This document shows positions 1-8,136 of a stretch of 64,000 bases of DNA, piece by piece. A program made the translations under genes and the position numbers. A model generated the notes under the pieces. The model did no database searches and was not told the origin of the DNA. It was given only the letters and a program-made list of their open reading frames with translations. The stretch lies in the NCBI GenBank assembly GCA_004564215.1, contig CP024846.1, forward strand, positions 1,798,001 to 1,862,000, written 5' to 3'. Position 1 is the first letter of the stretch, and every line of letters starts with the position of its first letter. Source of the stretch: Beijerinckiaceae bacterium. GTDB lineage: Bacteria; Pseudomonadota; Alphaproteobacteria; Rhizobiales; Beijerinckiaceae.

Positions 1-239
1 CCCCGGATGGCCGCCTCCGCGGCCCTGTTCGCGATGCCGGAAATATGCGCCGGAACGATCGCGCCAATCGCGCTCACCTGCCGCCCCAGCGCCGCGCTCA
101 GACGAATGGCCAGACTTGTCCGCTCAAGTTCACGCATGGCGCGCTCCAGCGCCGCTTGGTCGTCCTGGCTAAGCCCGGAGGTGGGGTTGGGAATGACGGC
201 CCAGTTCGGGTGGGACGGAACACCGGGTACAAAATCCAT
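1..239 (-). CDS. EcsC family protein, N-terminal part (runs off the left edge)
   Basis: The reverse strand opens with ATG at 239 and stays open to base 1, giving 79 residues that start MDFVPGVPSHPNW. An alpha-helical stretch follows with LERAMRELERTSLAIRL and then a GRQVSAIG segment. This looks like the start of alphaproteobacterial EcsC-family proteins, whose biochemical role is not established. The C-terminal bulk lies outside the window, so the family call rests on this short region. The opposite-strand open frame over the same bases has no ribosome binding site and looks like a shadow. Confidence 0.55.
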   Translation of the reverse strand, partial: MDFVPGVPSHPNWAVIPNPTSGLSQDDQAALERAMRELERTSLAIRLSAALGRQVSAIGAIVPAHISGIANRAAEAAIR

Positions 240-631
240 GAAATGCCTCGTTGAAGGGTGGCCTGGAAACGGGCTTTAGAGGCAAGCCCGGCGGCCGGCC
301 TTGAGAGGGAACGGTTTCCTCCGCCGGGGGTTCAGAAGCGTTAATCATCTTTATCTCGGCAGGTTGAGATAGCTAAACAAAGTGTTAAATAGATATGGTA
401 ATTGGTTGATGAAACCTTAATTTCAAGGACATCCATTGCGCCAAAAAGCAAAATAAAGTAATTTGATCGAACTGTTTCGTATAAATCAGTAGAAAATGAG
501 CAATCGATGACTTAGTTAAGTCAACAGATTGAGAAATAGCAACTATACTTCCCTAAGATTAGCTCGTTTTGTTTAAGACCATCGGAAAACAGCCCTGACA
601 TTGTTTGGTACCCTGGGCTGGGAGGCACGAG
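240..631. promoter_or_regulatory. AT-rich divergent intergenic region with two inverted repeats
   Basis: No gene is seen in these 392 bases. From about 340 to 600 the base composition falls well below the flanking genes, as expected for a divergent promoter region between the EcsC-like gene and the secreted protease. Two inverted repeats stand out: TATCTC/GAGATA at 352-357 and 366-371, and TGACTTA-GT-TAAGTCA at 508-523. The second has 7-base perfect arms and looks like an operator for a dimeric regulator. No sigma-factor boxes were assigned. Confidence 0.5.
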
Positions 632-1279
632 ATGGACGTTAGGACTGTGAAGCCGATGACGATTTTGTCGATAGCGGGTTTTTCGTTGATCGGCTTGGTT
701 CTTCTGTCTCCCTGCGATGCGATCGCGAACGCAGCCGAAACTGTCCGGGCGTCCTCATTCGCGCCGATCAGCGGCCCGACCGCCGTACCCTATGGTTGGG
801 GGGATTTTTGCCGGCGCAATGCCGGCGCCTGCAACGGGGAGCCCATTTCGCCCACGGATATCGAATTGACATCAAAGACGATCATCGAAATCGAACGGGT
901 CGACAAATGGGTGAATGCCCAAATCAAGCCGGTCTCCGACATGGAACATTGGGGTCTCATCGACGAATGGGACTATCCAACCGACGGCAAAGGGGATTGC
1001 GAGGACTTCGCGTTATTCAAGCGCAAGATCCTTATTGAGGAAGGCTTCCCGCGTCAGGCCTTGCTGATGACCGTGGTCAAGGACGAGCACAACGAGGGGC
1101 ACGCGGTCCTGACCGTCAAGACCACCGCCGGCGACTATGTTCTCGACAATATGAATGATGACATGAAGCCCTGGAACCGCACCGGCTATCGTTTCGTCAA
1201 GCGCCAGTCGCAGAACGATCAGAACGCGTGGGAACAAATCGGGGATCCGACGGCCGCACCGGATTATGTGTCTCGCTGA
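632..1279 (+). CDS. Secreted bacterial transglutaminase-like cysteine protease (BTLCP family)
   Basis: A 215-residue protein. ATG at 632 is chosen because GGAGG lies about 8 bases upstream; an in-frame TTG at 605 has no such site. The N-terminus carries a hydrophobic signal segment (about residues 9-33). The papain-like transglutaminase triad of the BTLCP (DUF920) family is visible: Cys in KGDCEDFALF near residue 123, His in EGHAVLTV near 157, and Asp in VLDNM near 172. Family members are periplasmic or exported. Some act with calcium signalling or adhesin release (the LapG group), but no LapD or adhesin partner is seen here, so the substrate is unknown. It is a single-gene unit facing the min operon. 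Confidence 0.85.
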   Translation: MDVRTVKPMTILSIAGFSLIGLVLLSPCDAIANAAETVRASSFAPISGPTAVPYGWGDFCRRNAGACNGEPISPTDIELTSKTIIEIERVDKWVNAQIKPVSDMEHWGLIDEWDYPTDGKGDCEDFALFKRKILIEEGFPRQALLMTVVKDEHNEGHAVLTVKTTAGDYVLDNMNDDMKPWNRTGYRFVKRQSQNDQNAWEQIGDPTAAPDYVSR

Positions 1280-1344
1280 CCGTACGGCCGGAGCTTTCGC
1301 CCCGGCCCTGTTCGCGCATGTTCGCCGCAAGAGGCGGTGCCTTC

Positions 1345-1704
1345 TCAGGCTGAAATGCTTTCATTGGCCGATTGCGGCGCCGGCAGCCTGGGGCCGACGA
1401 CTTCCTTGAGGGCGGCCACGTCCTTGGACGCGGATTTGGGCGGCACGGGCCCCGGACACATCGGGGTCGGAATTTCGACCTCGACCTCGAGGGTCGAGAC
1501 GACTTCGCCCCGCTCCATCTTCACCTTGATCCCTTCGGCCTCGACCGGGAAATGCTTCGCGATCACCGCCAGAATTTCTTCCTGAAGAATGGCGATCAGA
1601 TCGGATTTCCCTGAAACGGCGCGTTCATGCGCGAGCAGGATCTGCAGCCGTTCCCTGGCTACCGGCGCGGAGCCTTGCCGCCTGAAAAAACTGATGAGCT
1701 TCAT
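1345..1704 (-). CDS. minE: Cell division topological specificity factor MinE
   Basis: MinE stimulates the MinD ATPase and drives the pole-to-pole or gradient behaviour that keeps the Z-ring at midcell. The 119 residues start MKLISFFRR, the membrane-targeting amphipathic start typical of MinE. The MinD-binding stretch [13 protein letters not shown] follows at residues 16-28, then the topological domain with AVIAKHF. Its start codon overlaps the minD stop by 4 bases, so the two are translationally coupled. The protein is about 30 residues longer than E. coli MinE because of a Pro- and Ala-rich tail after about residue 80. Confidence 0.95.
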   Translation of the reverse strand: MKLISFFRRQGSAPVARERLQILLAHERAVSGKSDLIAILQEEILAVIAKHFPVEAEGIKVKMERGEVVSTLEVEVEIPTPMCPGPVPPKSASKDVAALKEVVGPRLPAPQSANESISA

Positions 1705-2516
1705 GCGGCCCTCCGTCCAAATAGTTTTCCAAACAGCCCCTTCCGGTCGCTCGGCACGGTCATGTCGATGACCTCGCCATTCAACCTCTTCACCGCGGCA
1801 AAATAGGCGCGCGCCGGTGCGCTTTCCGGATTGCTGAGCGTGATCGGCGAGCCGATATTGGAGGCGCGCAGCACCTCGGTGCTTTCCGGGATGATTCCCA
1901 GCAGCGGGACGGACAGGATTTCCAGCACGTCTTCGACATTCAGCATTTCGCCGCGGCCGGCGCGGGCCGCGTCAAACCTGGTGAGCAGGAGATGCTTCTC
2001 GACGCGCTCGCCTTTTTCGGCGCGCTCGGTCTTTGAGTCGAGCAGACCGATGATACGGTCCGAGTCGCGCACTGACGAAACTTCCGGGTTGGTCACGATG
2101 ACCGCCACGTCGGCGTGCCGCATCGCAAGCGTCGCGCCGCGCTCGATTCCAGCGGGGCTGTCACAGATGACCCAATCGAATTTCTCTTTCAGTTCGGCAA
2201 TGACGCGTGCGACGCCCTCGTCGGACAATGCGTCCTTGTCGCGCGTCTGCGAGGCGGGAAGCAGCGACAGCGTCGGGACGCGCTTGTCGCGGATCAAAGC
2301 CTGCGCGAGCTTGGCATCGCCTTGAACGACATTGATCAGATCGTAGACGACTCTGCGCTCGGCGCCCATGACAAGATCGAGGTTACGCAATCCGACGTCG
2401 AAATCGATCAGCACGACATTCTTGCCGCTTTGCGCTAACGCCGCGCCCAGAGCCGCGGTGGAGGTCGTCTTGCCGACGCCGCCCTTGCCGGATGTTACGA
2501 CCAGAACCTTGGCCAT
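1701..2516 (-). CDS. minD: Septum site-determining ATPase MinD
   Basis: MinD is the membrane-cycling ParA/Mrp-type ATPase that recruits MinC and is displaced by MinE. ATG at 2516 gives 271 residues, the normal family length, and has GGGAG about 8 bases upstream. A GTG 15 bases earlier is less likely. The deviant Walker [10 protein letters not shown] starts near residue 10, followed by [13 protein letters not shown] (switch/Walker A') and [12 protein letters not shown] (Walker B). The C-terminus ends in a basic amphipathic stretch ([13 protein letters not shown]), the membrane-targeting sequence. It lies between minC and minE in one leftward operon. Confidence 0.97.
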   Translation of the reverse strand: MAKVLVVTSGKGGVGKTTSTAALGAALAQSGKNVVLIDFDVGLRNLDLVMGAERRVVYDLINVVQGDAKLAQALIRDKRVPTLSLLPASQTRDKDALSDEGVARVIAELKEKFDWVICDSPAGIERGATLAMRHADVAVIVTNPEVSSVRDSDRIIGLLDSKTERAEKGERVEKHLLLTRFDAARAGRGEMLNVEDVLEILSVPLLGIIPESTEVLRASNIGSPITLSNPESAPARAYFAAVKRLNGEVIDMTVPSDRKGLFGKLFGRRAA

Positions 2517-2535
2517 GTTGATGTCTCCCACTCTT

Positions 2536-3300
2536 TCAGTCTTGAACCATGGTCAGCGAATCACCATCAAGCCACACTTGAATGGGCTTGCCGCGCAGAT
2601 GCGCGGGCATGTCGTCGGCCACCATGTACAGGCCGTCGATGGAAAGAAGTTCGGCTTCGAGTTTGCGGCAGAAGATGCGCGCGCGGGAATCACGGGAACC
2701 GGCGATAGCCCTGCCTCGAAGCGTCCCATAAATGTGGATGGAGCCGCCGGCGATGACTTCGGCGCCCGAGGCGACCGAGCCGATGATGGTCACATCGCCT
2801 TCCGGATGCACAATGCATTGGCCGGAGCGGATCGAGCTGTCCAGCAGCAAGGAATTTGGATGCTCGGTATTTTTGGCGGCGACGGCCGAGGGTTTCGAAG
2901 CTTCGGGAGCTTTCGCCACATCGGGCGTGGCATCGGACTCTGGGGATTCAGTTGGAAGCTCCTTGCCGAGAACGTCGGTGATGCCTTTTTGCCGGCCGCT
3001 CAACAGCAAGGGAGGCATCGCAAAGTCGAGCCAAGAAGGCTCGGCGCCCTCAATGCCCATGACCTTGATGTTGCGTTCGGCGAGTTCCTTGAGGAGCTCC
3101 GCCACACCCTGCTTGCCGGGCCGTAAAATGGAAAGGTCAAGAACGATCGGGCGGCCGAGGAAGAAGCCCGGCGATCGGGCGAGCCAGGCATCCATTTCAG
3201 CAAGCCAGTTCGCCAAAGGCGGTTCCGGTGCAAGCACCATTGCGTGGTAGGAGCGGCCATGAAAACGGATCGAATGACGGGTGTTTGCAGCGGCTGTCAC
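2536..3300 (-). CDS. minC: Septum site-determining protein MinC
   Basis: MinC blocks FtsZ polymerisation away from midcell when recruited by MinD. The gene starts with GTG at 3300 and encodes 254 residues. The N-terminal FtsZ-inhibiting domain covers about residues 8-110. A low-complexity linker follows (about 115-150, with PESDATPDVAKAPEASK), then the C-terminal beta-helix domain with HPEGDVTIIGSVASGAEVIAGGSIHIYG-like rungs and RGRAIAG, which dimerises and binds MinD. It is first in the minCDE operon, 19 bases before minD. Confidence 0.95.
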   Translation of the reverse strand: MTAAANTRHSIRFHGRSYHAMVLAPEPPLANWLAEMDAWLARSPGFFLGRPIVLDLSILRPGKQGVAELLKELAERNIKVMGIEGAEPSWLDFAMPPLLLSGRQKGITDVLGKELPTESPESDATPDVAKAPEASKPSAVAAKNTEHPNSLLLDSSIRSGQCIVHPEGDVTIIGSVASGAEVIAGGSIHIYGTLRGRAIAGSRDSRARIFCRKLEAELLSIDGLYMVADDMPAHLRGKPIQVWLDGDSLTMVQD

Positions 3301-3433
3301 GGCAGGGCCTCGAAGATGTGCTTCGACGATTTAGCCAGGGCATGGTTAACGCCCGGTTAAGGCTTTTGCCACGGGCCCCGATTTGGCACAGTTCAAGGAA
3401 GAAATTTAATTTCGTTGTAATAATTGGAGACGG

Positions 3434-6400
3434 TCAGAGGGCGCGGGGCCGGCGTAAATCGAGCGTCAAGGGAAAGTCGGCGGAGCGTTCTTCGGGCGGC
3501 ACATCGAACGATCCTGGCGTGTGGCCGTGATCCTGAAAGCGCGCAAGGCGGCGCGCTTCGGCCTCGAAATTATTGACCGGGAACGTCTCGTAATGCCGGC
3601 CGCCCGGATGGGCGACGTGATAGACGCAGCCCCCGAGCGCTCGCCCGTTCCAACTGTCGACGAGATCGAAGGTCAAAGGGGCATGGACCGGAATCGTCGG
3701 GTGCAGACCGTTGGCGGGCTGCCAGGCCTTGAAGCGCACGCCGGCCACCGCTTCTCCCGATGTGCCGGTCGTGGTGAGGGGCATGCGCCGGCCGTTGCAG
3801 GCGACGATATGGCGGCCTTCGACAATGCCGGTTGCCTTGATCTGCAAGCGCTCGAGCGAGGAATCGACATAGCGCACGGTGCCACCGGTTGCGCCTTGCT
3901 CGCCCATCACATGCCAAGGCTCGAGCGCCTGCCGCACTTCGAGTTTGACCCCGCCATGCTCGACGGCGCCGCAAAACGGAAATCTGAATTCGAACTGCGC
4001 TTCGAACCATTGCGGATCGAACGCAAAGCCGGCCTGTCCAAGGTCGGCGATTACGCCCAGAAAATCCTGCCATATGAAATGCGGCAGCATGAATCGATCA
4101 TGCAAAGCGGTGCCCCATCGCACCAGATTTCCTTGCTGCGGTTGACGCCAAAACCAGGCGACCAGTGCGCGCAACAACAATTGTTGGGCCAAACTCATCC
4201 GCGCGTCCGGCGGCATTTCGAAGGCCCTAAATTCCACCAAACCGAGCCGCCCGGTCGGTCCGTCTGGCGAATAGAGCTTGTCGATGCAGATTTCGGCGCG
4301 ATGCGTATTGCCGGTCACGTCGACGAGAAGGTTGCGGAACAGGCGATCGACGAGCCACAGCGGCGCGCCCTGCTCCGCCGGCGGTACGCTGGCGAGTGCG
4401 ATTTCGAGTTCGTAAAGCTGATCGTGACGAGCCTCGTCGACACGCGGCGCCTGGCTCGTCGGGCCGATGAAAAGCCCGGAAAAGAGATAGGAAAGCGAGG
4501 GATGCCGCTGCCAATAGAGCACCAGGCTTTTCAACAGATCGGGGCGCCGCAGCACCGGCGAATCCGCAGGCGTCGCACCGCCCAGGACAACATGATTGCC
4601 GCCGCCCGTCCCGGTGTGGCGCCCGTCGGTCATGAATTTATCGGCGCCCAGCCGTACCTGGCGCGCATCCTCGTAAAGACCTTTGGTCGTTTCGACCAAG
4701 GCGCGCCAGTTCACGGCGGGATGAATATTGACCTCGATGACACCGGGATCGGGGGTCACCTTGATCACATTGATGCGCGGATCGAAGGGCGGGGGATAGC
4801 CTTCGATATGCACGGGCAACCCCGCCTGCTCGGCGCTGGCTTCGACCGCGGCGAGAAGCTCGAGGTAATCCTCCAAAGCTTCGACCGGCGGCATGAAAAC
4901 GCAGAGAACCCCATCGCGTGGCTCGATCGAAAGCGCGGTGCGCACGGCACCTTCGATCGCCTCCTGCTCGATACGCTCCTGCCGCGTGCTCGACGCGGCC
5001 GGAGCGTGTTCGAAACGCTGCGCGATGTCTTGTGGAGGGGGCAGGACTTCGCGCGGCTCCAGGGGATCCTGGGCAATGATGAAGGGATAGGACGAAGGCG
5101 GCACCCAAGGCAGGGACGACAAGGGCAATCGGTAGCCGACGGGGGAATCGCCCGGCACCAGAAACAATCTGCCCCGTCGCAACGCCCACTGCTCACTTTT
5201 CCAGCGCGAACCGGTCATGCCGCTTGCCTGCGCGTTCCAGCGCTGCACCGGCATGACAAAACCGACGGGCTTTGTCAGACCGCGTGAGAACGTGCGGATC
5301 ATCCGGCTGCGCTCTTCGGCATCCTCGATTTTGGGATCGAGCGGATCGATATTCTCGGGCAGATTGCCTTCCTTGGCGAGCCAAGCGACAGGATCCTCAA
5401 AGGCCGGCAATACGCAGGATGTCTCGATCCCAAGTCGTTCCGCTATGCCGTTTGCAAAATTCTTGGCTTGGGCACGATGCTCCTCGGCGCGCGCCAGGTC
5501 GGCGGGCATCATGGATTCCGGCCCGACCGGCTTCGTCAAAGCGACCTCGCCGATCAGCGCGGGATTTTTCCAGATCGGCTCGCCGTCCTTGCGCCAGTAA
5601 ACTGAAAATCCCCATCGGGGGAGGCTTTCGCCCGGATACCATTTGCCTTGACCATAATGAAGCATGCCGCCGGGCGCGAAACGCTGATGCAATCGGCGGA
5701 TCAGCCTGTCCGCGAAGCTGCGTTTCGTCGGACCAACGGCCGCGGTGTTCCATTCGTCCGATTCGAAATCGTCGATCGATACGAACGTCGGCTCGCCGCC
5801 CATCGTCAATCTTACGTCGTTTTGGCCAAGCTCGGCATCGACCTGTTCGCCCAGTTCATCGAGCTTCGTCCAAGCGGCGTCGGAAAACGGCAGAGTGATC
5901 CGAGGCGCCTCGCCGACGCGCGTCACCTGCATGTCGAAATGGAAATCGACATTGGCCGGCTCGACCAGCCCCGAGATCGGCGCGGCCGAGCGATAATGCG
6001 GCGTGGCGGCAACTGGTAGATGGCCCTCGCCGCAGAACATCCCGGATGTGGCATCCATCCCGATCCAGCCGGCGCCGGGCACATAGACCTCGGCCCAGGC
6101 GTGCAAATCGGTGAAATCAACCTGCGTGCCCTTCGGCCCGTCGACCGGCTCGATGTCGGCCCGCAATTGGATGAGGTATCCCGATACGAAGCGGGCCGCG
6201 AGGCCGAGGTGACGCAGCATTTGAACAAGCGTCCAGGCAGAATCGCGGCAAGACCCGGACCCGAGTTCCAAAGTTTCCTCCGGGGTCTGAACGCCCGGTT
6301 CCATCCGGATCAAATAGCGGATCGCCTTGTGCAGGCCGATATTCAGATCGACCAGAAATGTCACGATGTGAATCGGACCCTTCGGCAGCGCGTCGATATA

Positions 6401-6787
6401 GGCTGCGAGGCGCGGACCGAGTGGTTCGGCTTCCAAATAGGGCGCCAGCTGCGCCTTTAATTCGGGCTCGTAGGCGAAAGGAAATTGCTCGGCGTAGGGC
6501 TCGATGAAAAAATCGAACGGGTTGATGACCGCAAGATCAGCGGTGAGATCGACCTCGACTTTAAACTCCGTCACCTTTTCGGGAAAGACGAACCGGGCCT
6601 GCCAATTGCCGTGCGGGTCCTGCTGCCAGTTCACGAAATGCTCGGCTGGCGTCACTTTCAGCGAATAAGCGGTGATTTTGGTGCGGCAGTGGGGGGCCGG
6701 GCGCAGCCTGATGATCTGCGGCTCGATCACGACCGGCCGATCATATTTATAGTGGGTCACGTGATGAATGGCGGCGGAAATGGTCAC
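3434..6787 (-). CDS. Large transglutaminase-like / putative amidoligase (DUF2126) protein
   Basis: GTG at 6787 (start [13 protein letters not shown]) matches the usual family N-terminus and gives 1117 residues; an in-frame GTG at 6814 is the alternative. The first ~290 residues are a bacterial transglutaminase N-domain plus a transglutaminase core. The triad is in [10 protein letters not shown] (Cys near 180), [10 protein letters not shown] (His near 229) and GMDATSG (Asp near 245). From about residue 320 the protein is the long DUF2126 domain ([13 protein letters not shown] near its start), which is described as a putative amidoligase. Together these suggest peptide-bond cleavage or transfer combined with amide ligation on an unknown peptide. 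The family often occurs with further ATP-grasp or alpha-E genes, none of which is here; it stands alone. Confidence 0.85.
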   Translation of the reverse strand: MTISAAIHHVTHYKYDRPVVIEPQIIRLRPAPHCRTKITAYSLKVTPAEHFVNWQQDPHGNWQARFVFPEKVTEFKVEVDLTADLAVINPFDFFIEPYAEQFPFAYEPELKAQLAPYLEAEPLGPRLAAYIDALPKGPIHIVTFLVDLNIGLHKAIRYLIRMEPGVQTPEETLELGSGSCRDSAWTLVQMLRHLGLAARFVSGYLIQLRADIEPVDGPKGTQVDFTDLHAWAEVYVPGAGWIGMDATSGMFCGEGHLPVAATPHYRSAAPISGLVEPANVDFHFDMQVTRVGEAPRITLPFSDAAWTKLDELGEQVDAELGQNDVRLTMGGEPTFVSIDDFESDEWNTAAVGPTKRSFADRLIRRLHQRFAPGGMLHYGQGKWYPGESLPRWGFSVYWRKDGEPIWKNPALIGEVALTKPVGPESMMPADLARAEEHRAQAKNFANGIAERLGIETSCVLPAFEDPVAWLAKEGNLPENIDPLDPKIEDAEERSRMIRTFSRGLTKPVGFVMPVQRWNAQASGMTGSRWKSEQWALRRGRLFLVPGDSPVGYRLPLSSLPWVPPSSYPFIIAQDPLEPREVLPPPQDIAQRFEHAPAASSTRQERIEQEAIEGAVRTALSIEPRDGVLCVFMPPVEALEDYLELLAAVEASAEQAGLPVHIEGYPPPFDPRINVIKVTPDPGVIEVNIHPAVNWRALVETTKGLYEDARQVRLGADKFMTDGRHTGTGGGNHVVLGGATPADSPVLRRPDLLKSLVLYWQRHPSLSYLFSGLFIGPTSQAPRVDEARHDQLYELEIALASVPPAEQGAPLWLVDRLFRNLLVDVTGNTHRAEICIDKLYSPDGPTGRLGLVEFRAFEMPPDARMSLAQQLLLRALVAWFWRQPQQGNLVRWGTALHDRFMLPHFIWQDFLGVIADLGQAGFAFDPQWFEAQFEFRFPFCGAVEHGGVKLEVRQALEPWHVMGEQGATGGTVRYVDSSLERLQIKATGIVEGRHIVACNGRRMPLTTTGTSGEAVAGVRFKAWQPANGLHPTIPVHAPLTFDLVDSWNGRALGGCVYHVAHPGGRHYETFPVNNFEAEARRLARFQDHGHTPGSFDVPPEERSADFPLTLDLRRPRAL

Positions 6788-7116
6788 GTTGTAAGCCCTA
6801 ACAGCGCCAGCCACAGATCAGACCGCCTCGCTGGTTCGAGGTGCGACCTTATTTGTAGAATTACAATCAGCAATTTTTACGCCAATGCGCAATGCCGGTC
6901 GCCCCACCTCTTCCAGTGAGGAAGGGGCCCAGCAGCGGGTTGAACATCGGGCCGAAGGCGACTGTGACTTCGTCGGGCGTGAGCTTCACCGTGTTGTTGC
7001 GCCAATGATCCCCTCGCGGACTCGTCGAAGCCGCAAAATGCCATTGGCGGCGAAACGAGCGGCAAGCCGAATGACCCGCCGCTCCGGTTCTTGGTCCAGT
7101 GCCGTAAGCGCGCCGC
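6788..7116. other. Intergenic stretch between the large transglutaminase gene and mcl
   Basis: These 329 bases hold no complete gene. The left part (6788-6870) is AT-rich and must contain the start signals of the leftward transglutaminase gene. The right part looks like decayed coding sequence and is listed separately. No convincing terminator for mcl was found. Confidence 0.4.
6867..7010 (-). pseudogene. Possible remnant of a protein-coding gene downstream of mcl
   Basis: A reverse-strand frame ending at a stop at 6867 reads DHWRNNTVKLTPDEVTVAFG and then FNPLLGPFLTGRGG. The reading has mostly G or C at third positions and a natural amino-acid mix, unlike the shadow frames around it. It has no start codon or ribosome binding site, and the reading upstream of about 7010 is not protein-like. 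This suggests the 3' end of a broken gene that once followed mcl. The family was not recognised, and chance is a real alternative. Confidence 0.22.
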
Positions 7117-8094
7117 TTAGGCCGCCATTCCCATGGCTTCGGCCTTTTTCAACAGCGCCTCGGCCATCCTTATGCTGGCGATGTCGATGAGGCGGCCGTC
7201 GAGCGAAACCGCGCCCTTTCCGGCCTTGGCCGCATCGGCCATCGCGCTGACGATCCGGCGCGCCTTGGTGACCTCGGCTTCCGAGGGCGTGAAGACCTGA
7301 TTGGCGAGTTCGATCTGCGAAGGATGAATTGCCCATTTTCCTTCATAGCCCAAAACCGCGGCGCGCTTGGCGGCGGCGGTGAAGCCATCCGGATCGGAGA
7401 AATCGCCGAACGGTCCGTCAATCGGACGCAGGCCATAGGCGCGGCAGGCAACCAGCATGCGGGTCTGCGCCGCGTGCCATTGATCGGCCCAGTAATAGGC
7501 GCGGTTGCCATTGGCATCCTTATCGGTGAGCACGCCATAATCCGCATTGACGCCGCCAATGATGGTGGTGCGCGCCCGCGTCGACGCCGCGTAATCGGCA
7601 ACGCCGAAGGACATGGCTTCGAGCCTCCGGCTCGATTGCGCAATCGCCTCGACATTGGCCATGCCGAGCGCCGTTTCGATCAACACTTCAAAACCGATGC
7701 GCTTCTCGCGCTTCTTCGCGGTCTCGATCTGCGTGACCAGCATGTCCACCGCATAGACGTCGGCTGGAACACCGGCCTTGGGAATCAGGATCATGTCGAG
7801 ACGCGGGCAGGCTTCCACGATATCGACGACGTCGCGATACATGTAATGCGTGTCGAGACCATTGATGCGGATCATCATGGTCTTGTTGCCCCAATTGATG
7901 TCGTTCAGCGCCGCGATGATATTCTTGCGGGCCTGTTCCTTGTCGTCGGGCGCGACGGCATCTTCGACGTCGAGAAAAATAATGTCCGCGGCCGACTGCG
8001 CCGCCTTTTCGAACAACCCAGGATTGGAACCTGGGACCGCCAGTTCGGAGCGATGAAGACGCGGCGTCGCCTGCTCGATGATCGTAAAGCTCAT
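7117..8094 (-). CDS. mcl: L-malyl-CoA lyase (serine cycle)
   Basis: Cleaves L-malyl-CoA to acetyl-CoA and glyoxylate, the step that regenerates the glyoxylate acceptor of the serine cycle. It has 325 residues and belongs to the HpcH/HpaI/CitE family. The N-terminus PRLHRSELAVPGSNPGLFEK and the segment IIFLDVEDAVAPDDKEQAR are typical of Mcl/CitE-like lyases. The metal-binding acids lie in EVLIETALGMAN and FGVADYAAS. It is the last gene of the leftward mtkA-mtkB-ppc-mcl run, 42 bases after ppc, so it directly consumes the MtkAB product. Beta-methylmalyl-CoA cleavage is a possible side activity. Confidence 0.95.
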   Translation of the reverse strand: MSFTIIEQATPRLHRSELAVPGSNPGLFEKAAQSAADIIFLDVEDAVAPDDKEQARKNIIAALNDINWGNKTMMIRINGLDTHYMYRDVVDIVEACPRLDMILIPKAGVPADVYAVDMLVTQIETAKKREKRIGFEVLIETALGMANVEAIAQSSRRLEAMSFGVADYAASTRARTTIIGGVNADYGVLTDKDANGNRAYYWADQWHAAQTRMLVACRAYGLRPIDGPFGDFSDPDGFTAAAKRAAVLGYEGKWAIHPSQIELANQVFTPSEAEVTKARRIVSAMADAAKAGKGAVSLDGRLIDIASIRMAEALLKKAEAMGMAA

Positions 8095-8136
8095 GCCCTT
8101 GTTTCCCCTCTTGGTTGGCGCGGTTGTGAACGACGC

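Noticed and set aside
3521..5287. Forward-strand open frame of 588 codons inside the transglutaminase gene
   Set aside because: It is antisense to a well-supported gene, is rich in Arg, Gly and His as shadow frames of high-GC genes are, and has no motif or ribosome binding site.
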